Under the pieces are notes generated by a model, which did not search any database, was not told where the DNA came from, and saw only the letters and a program-made list of their open reading frames with translations. Below are positions 52,278 through 60,963 of a stretch of DNA of 64,000 nt, piece after piece. The stretch lies in assembly GCF_034043515.1 (NCBI RefSeq), contig NZ_CP138214.1, positions 2,294,001 to 2,358,000 of the forward strand, given 5' to 3'. The stretch's first letter is position 1; each line of letters opens with the position of its first letter. The DNA comes from Pseudomonas sp. MUP55. GTDB lineage: Bacteria > Pseudomonadota > Gammaproteobacteria > Pseudomonadales > Pseudomonadaceae. The translations under genes and the position numbers were made by a program.

Positions 52278-53096
52278 TCAGCGGTTCAGGAACGCCAGCA
52301 GGTCTTCATTGAGTGCTTGGGCGTGGGTCACGGCAAACCCGTGCGGCGCGTCCTTGTACACCTTCAGTTCGGCGCCCTTGATCATCTGGGCGGCAACCTT
52401 GCCGGTGGTTTCGAACGGCACGATCTGGTCGCCGTCACCGTGGATGACCAGGGTCGGCACGTCGATCTTGGCCATGTCCGGGCGGAAGTCGGTCTGGGAG
52501 AACGCGGTCACGCAGTCCACGGTGGATTTGAGCGAGGCTTGCAGTGCGATCTGCAGGGTCTGAGTGAGCACACCCTCCGAGACTGTCTGGCCCTGGTTGA
52601 TACCAAAGAACGGCGTGTTGAAGTCGCTGATGAATTGCGCACGGTCCTTGAGCAGGCCGGCCTTGATGCCGTCGAATACGTCGTTGGGCACGCCCTGTGG
52701 GTAGTCGGGTTTCTGGCCGAAGATCGGCGTCACCGCACCGAGCAGTACCAGCGCGGCGACCCGTGCGCTGCCATGGCGCGCGATGTAGCGGGCCACATCA
52801 CCGCCGCCCATGGAGAAGCCCACCAGGGTCACGTCCTTGAGGTCCAGGTGTTCGATCAACTGGGCGATATCGTCGGCGAAGGTGTCGTAGTCGTTGCCGG
52901 TCCACGGCTGGTCCGAGCGGCCAAAGCCTCGGCGGTCGAACGCAATGGTGCGAAAGCCGCGGCTGCTCAGGTATTCCATCTGGTATTCCCACATGTCGGC
53001 ATCCAGCGGCCAGCCGTGGCTGAACAGCACGGGCTTGCCGCTGCCCCAATCCTTGAAATAGATCTGGGTACCGTCTTTGGCAACGAATGTGCTCAT
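52278..53096 (-). CDS. estF1: Arylesterase/perhydrolase of the P. fluorescens esterase (PFE) family
   Basis: A 272-residue alpha/beta hydrolase nearly identical, as I recall it, to P. fluorescens arylesterase I. The nucleophile is S95 in GFSMGGGD; the acid is in HGDGDQIVPF and the histidine in APHGFAVTH. In the oxyanion loop it reads SHGWPLDADM: proline 30 (29 without Met) replaces the Leu of the studied esterase, the same L29P change reported to raise perhydrolase activity. It acts on small aryl or alkyl esters in the cytoplasm and may form peracids. Start ATG 53096 follows AAAGGAG. Confidence 0.93.
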   Translation of the reverse strand: MSTFVAKDGTQIYFKDWGSGKPVLFSHGWPLDADMWEYQMEYLSSRGFRTIAFDRRGFGRSDQPWTGNDYDTFADDIAQLIEHLDLKDVTLVGFSMGGGDVARYIARHGSARVAALVLLGAVTPIFGQKPDYPQGVPNDVFDGIKAGLLKDRAQFISDFNTPFFGINQGQTVSEGVLTQTLQIALQASLKSTVDCVTAFSQTDFRPDMAKIDVPTLVIHGDGDQIVPFETTGKVAAQMIKGAELKVYKDAPHGFAVTHAQALNEDLLAFLNR

Positions 53097-53205
53097 CTGA
53101 AACTCCTTTGTGCATGAACGATGGGGTGAAAAATCCGCCTTACTGCATCGAGAAAAGCCTGCGCCAAAAGCCGCCGCCCGGCTTGTATCGGTGTGCTCGG
53201 CTGAG

Positions 53206-54597
53206 TTACCAACTGAACTTGAGTTCCATGCCCAGGTAATTGCTATCGTGCCCGCCGGCATCGCGCAGGGTCTGGCCGACCGCGTAGTGCACGGCCTCGA
53301 CCGCCCCGGTCAGGTTCGAGGTGAAAGCGTAGTCGGTGCGCAGCTGACCGTAGGCGCCGGTCCAGCGTTCACCCTGGCCCGCGGTGCCGGCGACCTGCAG
53401 GTTGGGTTGGGTGTAAACCGCGTCCGCAGTGGTTTGCCGCCACAACAAGCCGACGGCGGTTTGCACGCTGAGCTTGGCGATGGGCTTGACGGTGATCGAC
53501 GGCTTGACGTGAATCAGGTTGCTGTAGCCGGTATAGCCCGCCAGGGAAAAGTAGTAGCCGTTGGGGAACAGCGGGTTGAAGGTGCCCACGGTTCCATCAC
53601 CGGTTTTGCGGTCGCCGGAGGCGATGTCCAGTTGCAAGCCGAGGCGCGGTTTCCACGCCAGGCTGTCGAACGTGTAGCCGGTGCGGCTGCCGCCGGCCCA
53701 GGCGCGGATAGCCTTGTTGCCCACCGAGCCATTTTGCAGCATGGCTTCGATGTCCCAGTCGAAGCCCTGCGCCGCGCCGCCCAGGCGTGCATCGAAGAAC
53801 TGGCGCGTTTCGTCGCCGTCAGCGTCCAGATAGTGCGCCGCGCTGCGCTCATACACGCCGTAGTAGGCCGACAGCTCATTCGTACCGCCCACCAGGCGCT
53901 CGACCCGCAGCAGGTGAAAGCGCGCGTCACTGTTGGACTTGTCATCGAAATGCCGGCCGTCCTGGTACTGCACCGGTTGGCTGGCAATCCCGATAAAGCG
54001 CCAATTCGACGTTTCCCAGTCGGCCCACAACGCATCGAACGACTGCCGCACATTCGGGCCGTCCCGTGACGAAATGAAGCGCTGCAAGTCGAAGGCAAAA
54101 TCCTGACGGCCGATACGGCTCTTGAATGTGCCGTTGCTGAAGGTGTTCACGTACTCGGCAAAGGCCAGGCGCACATCCACGCGGTTCTGATCGGCGCCAC
54201 CGACGGTGGTCTTGTCGTAGGCGCGCACGTCTTCGAGCTGGGTGAACACGCGCCAGTGCTCATTCAAGTGCAGGTCGGCGTGAACCTGGAAGCGCTGGAT
54301 CAGGTAGCGATCACGGGCCACGTTCTTCACGCCGAAACCGCTGGCGTCATTCATCTCGAAGCGCTCGCGCAAGGTCGCGCCCAGGGACAGGTAGGTGAAC
54401 GGGTTGGCGCCCGACAACGGGATGTACTTGAGGTTATCCAGCGGCTGCGTGCGCAGCGCCGGATCCTTGAGCACCGACCAGTCTTCCTGCCAGCGATTGG
54501 CCTTGATCGCCGGTCGGCTCGGTTGATCGTCGGCATGGACGCTACCGACGAGCAGCGGCCACAGCACGGCCAGGCTCCAGCCTGTGTGACGAATCAT
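53206..54597 (-). CDS. Alginate-export-family outer-membrane porin
   Basis: A 463-residue outer-membrane beta-barrel with a signal peptide (residues 1-22, cut after VHA). Repeated strand-like segments such as RFQVHADLHLNEHWRVFTQL and IGRQDFAFDLQRF are typical of the alginate_exp (AlgE-like) family; it ends YLGMELKFSW with an aromatic last residue. Such porins pass charged or hydrophobic small molecules. Its start overlaps the VOC gene stop by 4 bp, so both are one operon. Confidence 0.88.
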   Translation of the reverse strand: MIRHTGWSLAVLWPLLVGSVHADDQPSRPAIKANRWQEDWSVLKDPALRTQPLDNLKYIPLSGANPFTYLSLGATLRERFEMNDASGFGVKNVARDRYLIQRFQVHADLHLNEHWRVFTQLEDVRAYDKTTVGGADQNRVDVRLAFAEYVNTFSNGTFKSRIGRQDFAFDLQRFISSRDGPNVRQSFDALWADWETSNWRFIGIASQPVQYQDGRHFDDKSNSDARFHLLRVERLVGGTNELSAYYGVYERSAAHYLDADGDETRQFFDARLGGAAQGFDWDIEAMLQNGSVGNKAIRAWAGGSRTGYTFDSLAWKPRLGLQLDIASGDRKTGDGTVGTFNPLFPNGYYFSLAGYTGYSNLIHVKPSITVKPIAKLSVQTAVGLLWRQTTADAVYTQPNLQVAGTAGQGERWTGAYGQLRTDYAFTSNLTGAVEAVHYAVGQTLRDAGGHDSNYLGMELKFSW

Positions 54598-55490
54598 TTT
54601 GCCGCGGTGAGCTGGTGAATTTCCGCGACATAACCGCCGGGGAATTCGACCAGTGCACTGCGCCGGCCTTTGCTGTCGAACGCCGGCACCAGCACCTTGG
54701 CCCCTGAAGCGTTGGCCTTGCCTAGGGTGGCGGCCAGGTCGCTGACCTGATAACCGGTGGTGTCGTGGCCGAACGGGTAGGGCAGTTGGCCGTTGGTGAC
54801 CAGCACCGCCATGCGCCCGAAGGCTGACTCGATCTCGACGCGACGATAATTGCCGTTCGCCTGGCCCACATCGGCCGCAGGGGCGTGCTTGTCGTCGCTC
54901 ACGATTTTGCCGTGGGAGAAACCGAGAAACGCCTTGATAAAGCGCTCGGCGCTGTCGTTGGACACGTACACGCGGTTTTCCGGAACGGTCTCGAACGCCG
55001 CGTAATCCGGAGTCTTGGTGTGCCAGTAGAGCTGCATGTTCACACCGCCCGGCCACTGCACCACGGCGTCACGGCCGATGGGGTCGGGAAAATCGCTGAC
55101 GATCACATCGGCGCCATTGTCCCGCGCCGCCTTGAGGGCCACGTCCATGTCCTTGACCAGATAGCCGTTGCGCTCCTGGCCGAACGGGTGTGGCACGGGC
55201 GTGGTAAAGCCGAACAGCGAAACCGTGCCCGCCGGGGTCTGCAGCAATTGCGAGGTGGTGCTGCTCGGCACCGGCAGCACATTCACCACCACCTGGGGCG
55301 TGCTCTTGCCGCCGAACGTGGCCAGGAAGCTCTGGGCGAAACGGTCGACATCGGCCGGCGCGACATACACATGGCTGGTGTCGTATTGCGGCGCGACCGC
55401 TACGCTTGGGGTGGCAGCCAAAGCGCTGTTCATCACTGCGCTTGCCAACAGCGTCAATGCCACGGATATCTTGATTGCTTTGTTACGCAT
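54594..55490 (-). CDS. Periplasmic two-domain glyoxalase/VOC-like protein
   Basis: A 298-residue protein with a signal peptide (MRNKAIKISVALTLLASAVM, cut after ALA). The rest appears as two related VOC-like halves: the first has GYLVKDMDVALKAARDNGAD and VVQWPGGVNMQLYW, the second has GYQVSDLAATLGKANASGAK and LVEFPGGYVAEIHQL. ATG 55490 has GGAG 7 nt upstream. A secreted VOC protein is uncommon. Coupled to the porin, it may bind or convert an incoming compound in the periplasm (inference). Confidence 0.78.
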   Translation of the reverse strand: MRNKAIKISVALTLLASAVMNSALAATPSVAVAPQYDTSHVYVAPADVDRFAQSFLATFGGKSTPQVVVNVLPVPSSTTSQLLQTPAGTVSLFGFTTPVPHPFGQERNGYLVKDMDVALKAARDNGADVIVSDFPDPIGRDAVVQWPGGVNMQLYWHTKTPDYAAFETVPENRVYVSNDSAERFIKAFLGFSHGKIVSDDKHAPAADVGQANGNYRRVEIESAFGRMAVLVTNGQLPYPFGHDTTGYQVSDLAATLGKANASGAKVLVPAFDSKGRRSALVEFPGGYVAEIHQLTAAK

Positions 55491-55637
55491 GCCCATTCTC
55501 CAGCGCTTCTGCGGGTTCGAAAGCCGTGAGGTTAGGGCGCAGGAGGCAGTGGGAATTGTATGGACGTGCTCGGTTGAACGTTTCAGCGGCCAGGCATGTC
55601 CACCGAACTCTTCCGTCAGATCACACAGGTGAACGAA

Positions 55638-56705
55638 ATGGCCAAGACTTACAGCTATGCCGCTCGGGACTCCAAGGATTCGCTCAAACCCTTTACTTTC
55701 GAGCGCCGTGCCCCCGGCTCGGATGACGTACAGATCGACATTCTGTATTGCGGCGTGTGCCATTCAGACCTGCACACGGCCCGTAACGAGTGGAACAACA
55801 CCCTTTACCCGTCGGTGCCCGGCCATGAAATTGTCGGCCGCGTGACGGCAGTGGGCGCCAATGTGAAGAAATTCAAGGTGGGTGACCTGGCGGGCGTTGG
55901 CTGCATGGTCGACAGCTGCCAGCACTGCGCATCCTGCGCCGAGGGCGAGGAGCAGTATTGCGAGAACGGCTTTACCGGGACCTATAACGGGCCTCTGTTC
56001 GGTGGCGAGAACACCTACGGCGGCTATTCGGACAACATTGTGGTCAAGGAGCAGTTCGTACTGCGTATTTCCCACGATGACTCGAACCTGGCGGCGGTGG
56101 CGCCGTTGCTGTGTGCCGGGATTACCACGTATTCGCCGCTGCATCACTGGAAGGTTGGGCCGGGCAAGAAGGTTGGGGTGGTCGGGCTTGGGGGGCTTGG
56201 GCACATGGCGGTGAAGATTGCTCATGCGATGGGGGCGCATGTGACGTTGTTTACCACGTCGCCGAACAAGCGTGAGGATGGGTTGCGCTTGGGGGCTGAT
56301 CAGGTGGTGGTGTCGAAGAATGCCGACGAGATGGCCAAGGTGGTCAACAGCCTGGACTTTATTCTCAATACGGTGGCTGCGCCGCATGATCTTGATGCGT
56401 TTGTCAGTTTGCTCAAGCGGGATGGGACGATGACGTTGGTGGGGGCGCCGGACAGTCCGCATCCTTCGCCTGCGGTGTTCAACTTGATCTTCAAACGTCG
56501 CAGTTTGGCGGGGTCTCTGATTGGTGGGATTCAGGAGACTCAGGAGATGCTGGATTTTTGCGCTGAGCATGGGATTGTTTCGGATGTTGAGATGATTGAT
56601 ATCCAGGGGATCAATGAGGCGTATGAGCGGATGCTGAAGGGGGATGTGAAGTATCGGTTTGTGATTGATATGGAGAGTTTGAAGAGGGAGAGTCGGGTGG
56701 CTTGA
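55638..56705 (+). CDS. Zinc-dependent NADP+ alcohol dehydrogenase (YahK/CAD type)
   Basis: A 355-residue medium-chain dehydrogenase. The catalytic zinc site is YCGVCHSDLH with GHEIVGRV, the structural zinc cysteines are in CQHCASCAEGEEQYC, and the cofactor motif is VVGLGGLGHMAVKI. YahK-type enzymes reduce a wide range of aldehydes with NADPH. From about 56150 the codon choice changes from C-ending to G/T-ending codons through to the stop, unlike the first half. Divergent from the VOC-porin operon. Confidence 0.92.
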   Translation: MAKTYSYAARDSKDSLKPFTFERRAPGSDDVQIDILYCGVCHSDLHTARNEWNNTLYPSVPGHEIVGRVTAVGANVKKFKVGDLAGVGCMVDSCQHCASCAEGEEQYCENGFTGTYNGPLFGGENTYGGYSDNIVVKEQFVLRISHDDSNLAAVAPLLCAGITTYSPLHHWKVGPGKKVGVVGLGGLGHMAVKIAHAMGAHVTLFTTSPNKREDGLRLGADQVVVSKNADEMAKVVNSLDFILNTVAAPHDLDAFVSLLKRDGTMTLVGAPDSPHPSPAVFNLIFKRRSLAGSLIGGIQETQEMLDFCAEHGIVSDVEMIDIQGINEAYERMLKGDVKYRFVIDMESLKRESRVA

Positions 56706-56724
56706 TCCAGTTGGGTTGGATTGA

Positions 56725-57494
56725 GTACATATCCGTTGCTGCGGTAATGGCGGCTTATGGTTCCGCTCTTACAGCGGGTCACTTTGGAAAAGCCCCAAAG
56801 TAACCAAAGGGCTTTTGCCCCACCACTCGGCACCTCGCCCAGGCTCGGTGTGCCCGAACGCGGGCTTGAATCCGTGGGCCGCCGCCATGCGCCATCCATG
56901 GCGCAGGGCGGCTAACCCGGCGTCCTGCCGGGTTACCCACGAATTCAAGCCCGCGTTCGGCCAGCGTGGTTTAACGGGGCGACCGAGATCAAAAGCAAAA
57001 GCAACAGCGACTCGCTGCGCATCGTAGATAGGTAAGAATCAGCGCCGTACTGTGGCGAGGGAGCTTGCTCCCGCTGGGGCGCGAAGCGGCCCTCGCTCTT
57101 CAAGACTGGGCCTGCTCCGCAGTCCAGCGGGAGCAAGCTCCCTCACCACAGGTTATTTGATTGGCTGAGCGGTCGCGCACCCTCCACTGACCAGGTCGGC
57201 TCTAAGGCCGCCTTGCTTTTGCTTTTGATCTTAAGCGCCCCGTTAAACCACGCTGGCCGGAATACGACAGTGATTTGGGGGGTAAACCGGCAGGACGCCG
57301 GTTTAGCCGCCCCGCGCCATGGATGGCGCGTGGCGGCGGCCCCCCAAATCACTGTCGGATTACGGGCACACCGAGCGTGAGCGAGGTGCCGAGTGGTGGG
57401 GCAAGAGCCCTTTGGTTACTTTGGGGCTTTTCCAAAGTGACCCGCTGTAAGAGCGGAACCCTAAGCCGCCGTTACCTAAATAACGGATATGTAC
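56725..57494. repeat. 770-bp composite inverted repeat with two alternative-stem hairpins and a central REP
   Basis: The ends GTACATATCCGTT (56725) and AACGGATATGTAC (57494) start long complementary arms. These include GGGTCACTTTGGAAAAGCCC on the left and its complement on the right, and the inner GCCAGCGTGGTTTAACGGGG (56960) pairs with its complement near 57259. Each arm contains a hairpin: left stem 56855-56878/56936-56959 (23 of 24 pairs), right stem 57265-57282/57340-57357 (18 of 18 pairs). The hairpins share the core with GCGCCATCCATGGCGC and the CCGGC-GTCCT-GCCGG loop, but their stem sequences are unrelated. A REP doublet lies in the centre at 57051-57151. No real gene is present. Confidence 0.88.
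57051..57151. repeat. REP doublet in the centre of the large inverted repeat
   Basis: TGTGGCGAGGGAGCTTGCTC at the left and GAGCAAGCTCCCTCACCACA at the right are complementary with one mismatch, and inner arms (GCGGCCC...GGGCCTGC-like) extend the pairing. Confidence 0.88.
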
Positions 57495-57515
57495 CCGATC
57501 AACTCCAATCCAACA

Positions 57516-58088
57516 TCAGGCCACCATGATGATCTTGGACACCAACTCCACCACCGTCTTGGCCTGCAACTTCCTCATCAATCGCGCCCGATGCACCTCC
57601 ACCGTCCGGTGCGAAATCCCCAGCCGCAGCGCAATCTCCTTGGACTTGAGCCCATTGACAATGTGCATGGCAATTTCCCGCTCCCGCGGCGTAAGGTCCC
57701 CCGTGCCCTGATGGGTACGGTCCAGCCGCTCAAAATGCCAGATCATCAGTTTGAACGGATCCCTGGGCGTAAGCGTGTAGCCATGGGACTTGGCCCAGAA
57801 CACCTCACCGTTGCGATGCTGCATAAAACGCTCGTCGGAATAAAACCCGTTGTCGCTGTCGAGCAACCAATCATGGCTGCGCTTGCCGATGGCCTGGTAG
57901 TCGGCCTGGGACGGGTAGATCAGCAGGGTCAAGTGATTGAGCAACGTCTCGCGGGTGTAGCCGAACAGATTGAGGAACGCGTCGTTGCAGTCGAGCATCA
58001 CGCGGTTGCTGGTGACCAGCTGCGGAGCGGGGGACAGCTTGAACGCCAGGCGTTCGAGGTCTTGGAGGGGCTGGGTAAACACGGTCAT
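57516..58088 (-). CDS. PAS-LuxR transcriptional regulator
   Basis: A 190-residue protein. The PAS-like domain is at residues 10-115 (VTSNRVMLDCNDAFLNLFGY, NGEVFWAKSHGY) and the LuxR-type HTH at 125-185 (LTPREREIAMHIVNGLKSKE, RLGISHRTVEVHRARLM). No acyl-homoserine-lactone domain is present. It lies 130 bp from, and divergent to, the thiolase-ligase-transporter operon, which it probably regulates after sensing a small aromatic or similar ligand. Start ATG 58088 follows AGGA. Confidence 0.9.
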   Translation of the reverse strand: MTVFTQPLQDLERLAFKLSPAPQLVTSNRVMLDCNDAFLNLFGYTRETLLNHLTLLIYPSQADYQAIGKRSHDWLLDSDNGFYSDERFMQHRNGEVFWAKSHGYTLTPRDPFKLMIWHFERLDRTHQGTGDLTPREREIAMHIVNGLKSKEIALRLGISHRTVEVHRARLMRKLQAKTVVELVSKIIMVA

Positions 58089-58218
58089 GGGGCATCCTGC
58101 CTCGTTGTTCAACTCACTGGCAGACTACTTATCCATGTAAGTAGTTACACGAATTGGCGCGCGACCAGAGGTGAGTCATTGTAGGGAAAATCCGGTTCAA
58201 GAACAGAAGAAACTGATT

Positions 58219-59397
58219 ATGCCTGCTGATTGCGTGTCTATCGTTGCCGCTGGTCATTCGCGTTTTGGTCGCCTGGAAGGCACCACGCTGGAGGATCTGA
58301 TTGTCCAGGTCACGCGCGAGGCCCTCAGCGATGCCGCCCTCGATGCGTCGCAGATCGACGCGCTGTTCCTCGGTCATTTTAATTCCGGGCTGGTGCCCGA
58401 TGGGTTTGCCGCTTCGTTGCTGCTGCAGGCCGACCCAGGGTTGCGCTTCAAGCCGGCCACGCGCTGTGAGAACGCTTGTGCGTCCGGTTCGGCGGCGATC
58501 CAGGCCGGGGTCAATGCGATCCTGTCCGGCAGTGCCGAGTTGGTGCTGGTGGTGGGGGCCGAGAAAATGACCCACACCTCAACGGCCGCCGTCACCCAGG
58601 CGCTGGCCGGTGCTGGTTACCAGAACGATGCGGCCGAAGCCGGCTTGAGTTTCCCGCAGTTGTTCGGCCGCGCCGCTCGCCAATATGCCGAGCGTTACCA
58701 CTGCCCGCTGGGCTCGATGGCGGCGATTGCCACCAAGAACCACTCCAATGCCATGGCCAACCCGTTGGCGCAGATGCACCGGGAGATGAATTTCGAACAC
58801 TGCAACAACGTGTCCCAGAGCAATCCTTTCGTGGCCGAGTCGCTGCGCCTCACTGATTGTTCGTTGATCAGCGATGGTGCGGCGGCGATTGTGTTGGCCT
58901 CGCCCAAGCGCGCGCGGGCGTTCCGCCGCGATGTGCAGATCCGTGCGATGACCCAGGTCAACGACACCTTGCCCATCGCCCAGCGCGACATCCTGGCGTT
59001 TGAGGGGCCGCAGCGGGCGATTCATTCGGCGTTGCGCGGGGCGAATGTGACCCTGGCGGACCTGAGCTTCGCCGAGGTGCACGATTGCTTCACCATCGCC
59101 GAATTGCTGATCTATGAAGCCATGGGCCTGGCGCCCAAGGGCGAGGGGCACCGTGTGCTCGACAGTGGCGTGGTGCGCGCTGGCGGGCGCCTGCCGGTGA
59201 ACCTTTCCGGCGGACTCAAGGCCAAGGGCCATCCCGTCGGCGCCACCGGTGTGTCGATGCATGCCCTGGCGTTCCGGCAGTTGACCGGCGAGCCGATTGG
59301 TCTGGCGGTGCCCAATGCGGAGTTCGGGCTGGTGTTCAACATGGGCGGCATGGCGGTGGCCAACTACGCCTCGGTCCTGCATGCGCGCCGGTACTGA
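58219..59397 (+). CDS. Thiolase-family acetyl-CoA acetyltransferase (SCP-x-like)
   Basis: A 392-residue thiolase. The nucleophile C87 is in CENACASGSAA, the second-site histidine is in the HDCFTIAE variant (classical thiolases have NEAF), and the C-terminal block is KAKGHPVGATGVS, typical of the SCP-x/thiolase-like group that acts on branched or side-chain substrates. It should cleave a beta-ketoacyl-CoA. First gene of the operon, 3 bp before the CoA ligase. Confidence 0.88.
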   Translation: MPADCVSIVAAGHSRFGRLEGTTLEDLIVQVTREALSDAALDASQIDALFLGHFNSGLVPDGFAASLLLQADPGLRFKPATRCENACASGSAAIQAGVNAILSGSAELVLVVGAEKMTHTSTAAVTQALAGAGYQNDAAEAGLSFPQLFGRAARQYAERYHCPLGSMAAIATKNHSNAMANPLAQMHREMNFEHCNNVSQSNPFVAESLRLTDCSLISDGAAAIVLASPKRARAFRRDVQIRAMTQVNDTLPIAQRDILAFEGPQRAIHSALRGANVTLADLSFAEVHDCFTIAELLIYEAMGLAPKGEGHRVLDSGVVRAGGRLPVNLSGGLKAKGHPVGATGVSMHALAFRQLTGEPIGLAVPNAEFGLVFNMGGMAVANYASVLHARRY

Positions 59398-59400
59398 GCC

Positions 59401-60930
59401 ATGAACATCGCCAACTGGCTGCACGATACCCAGCGTCGAGCCCCGCAACGCCCGGCCCTGTTCGAGGGCGTCCGGCAAGTGGCCGACTACGCCACCTTCA
59501 CCGCCCATGTGCGCCAGCGCGCCGCGCACCTGGTGGACCAGCACGGCTTGCAGCCAGGCGATGCGGTGGCGGTGCTGATGAAAAACAGCTGCGACTACCT
59601 GGAATTGCTCTACGCCATCTGGTGGATGGGCGCGGTAGCGGTTCCGATCAACGCCAAACTGCACCCGACCGAAGCGGCGTGGATCGCCGATAACGCCGAG
59701 GCCCGCTTGATCTTTACCGATGGCGGGCGGGTATTTTCATCGCGGGATCTGCCGGTGCGCTGCACTGAACGGGATGGTCACGTGCTGCCGCCGAACCGCG
59801 GCTGGCCGACCCTGGAGCAACCGGTGCCGCGCCGGGACCACGACCTTGCCTGGCTGTTCTACACCTCCGGCACCACCGGACGTTCCAAAGGCGTGATGCT
59901 GTCCCATGGCAACCTGATCGCGATGTCGTTGTGTTACGCCACCGATGTCGACCCGGTCAGCGCCGACGATGCCGCGCTGTACGCCGCGCCGATGTCCCAT
60001 GGCGCCGGGCTCTACAACTTCATTCATGTACGCTGCGGCGCGCGGCATGTGGTGCCTGCGTCAAACGGCTTTGACGCCGCCGAACTGTTTGGCCTGGCGG
60101 CCGAACTGGGCCGTGTTTCATTGTTTGCCGCGCCCACCATGGTCAAGCGCATGGTCGAGCAGGCGCGACGTCAGGACTATGCCGGCGAAGGCATCAAGAC
60201 CATCGTCTACGGCGGCGGCCCGATGTACCTGGCCGACTTGCGCGACGCCGTCGACACGTTCGGCGCCCGCCTGGTGCAGATCTACGGCCAGGGCGAGAGC
60301 CCGATGACCATCAGCGTGCTGCCCCGTGACCTGATCGCCGACCGCCAGCGCCCCGACTGGGCAACCCTGGCGGCGTCGGTGGGCTACGCGCAGGCCTGCG
60401 TGGACATCCGCATCCTGGATACCCACCACCAACCGTTGCCGACCGGCGAGCGCGGTGAAATCGCGGTGCGCGGCGCCACGGTGATGCAGGGTTATTGGCG
60501 TAACCCGCAGGCCACCGCTCAAACCCTGGTCGATGGCTGGCTGCTCACCGGCGATATCGGGTTTCTCGACTCCGCCGGCTACCTGACCCTCACGGATCGC
60601 TCCAAGGACGTGATCATCAGCGGCGGCAGCAATGTGTACCCGCGTGAGGTCGAGGAAGTGCTGGCCCAGCATCCGGAGGTGTTTGAGGTATGCGTGGTGG
60701 GTGAGCCGGACCCGCAATGGGGCGAGTCGGTGGTCGCGTTCGTGGTGACGCGCAGTGGCGAGCCCCTCGACGAAGGCGATCTTACGGCCTGGTTTCTGTC
60801 GCGCATGGCGTCGTTCAAGAAACCGAAGAAATATGTATGGCGCAGCGATTTGCCCAAGAACAGCTACGGCAAGGTGCTCAAGACCGACTTGCGGCAGTGG
60901 TTAAAAGCAGCGACTATCGCCGCGCTTTAA
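59401..60930 (+). CDS. AMP-dependent acyl/aryl-CoA synthetase
   Basis: A 509-residue ANL-family ligase. The AMP-binding P-loop is FYTSGTTGRSKGVML, then YGQGESP, TGDIGFLD, DRSKDVIISGGSNVYPREVE and the catalytic lysine in KNSYGKVLK. It activates a carboxylic acid to its CoA thioester at the expense of ATP. With thiolase and an organic-acid transporter it forms a short uptake-activation-cleavage route. The acid is unknown, but the MHS transporter and PAS regulator hint at an aromatic or dicarboxylic acid (inference). Confidence 0.9.
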   Translation: MNIANWLHDTQRRAPQRPALFEGVRQVADYATFTAHVRQRAAHLVDQHGLQPGDAVAVLMKNSCDYLELLYAIWWMGAVAVPINAKLHPTEAAWIADNAEARLIFTDGGRVFSSRDLPVRCTERDGHVLPPNRGWPTLEQPVPRRDHDLAWLFYTSGTTGRSKGVMLSHGNLIAMSLCYATDVDPVSADDAALYAAPMSHGAGLYNFIHVRCGARHVVPASNGFDAAELFGLAAELGRVSLFAAPTMVKRMVEQARRQDYAGEGIKTIVYGGGPMYLADLRDAVDTFGARLVQIYGQGESPMTISVLPRDLIADRQRPDWATLAASVGYAQACVDIRILDTHHQPLPTGERGEIAVRGATVMQGYWRNPQATAQTLVDGWLLTGDIGFLDSAGYLTLTDRSKDVIISGGSNVYPREVEEVLAQHPEVFEVCVVGEPDPQWGESVVAFVVTRSGEPLDEGDLTAWFLSRMASFKKPKKYVWRSDLPKNSYGKVLKTDLRQWLKAATIAAL

Positions 60931-60963
60931 CATGGATCGACAAACAGACAAGGAGTCCCCTCG

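Noticed and set aside
57143..57529. Possible small ORFs in the 770-bp inverted repeat
   Set aside because: They follow the palindromic repeat and REP sequences and lack start signals.
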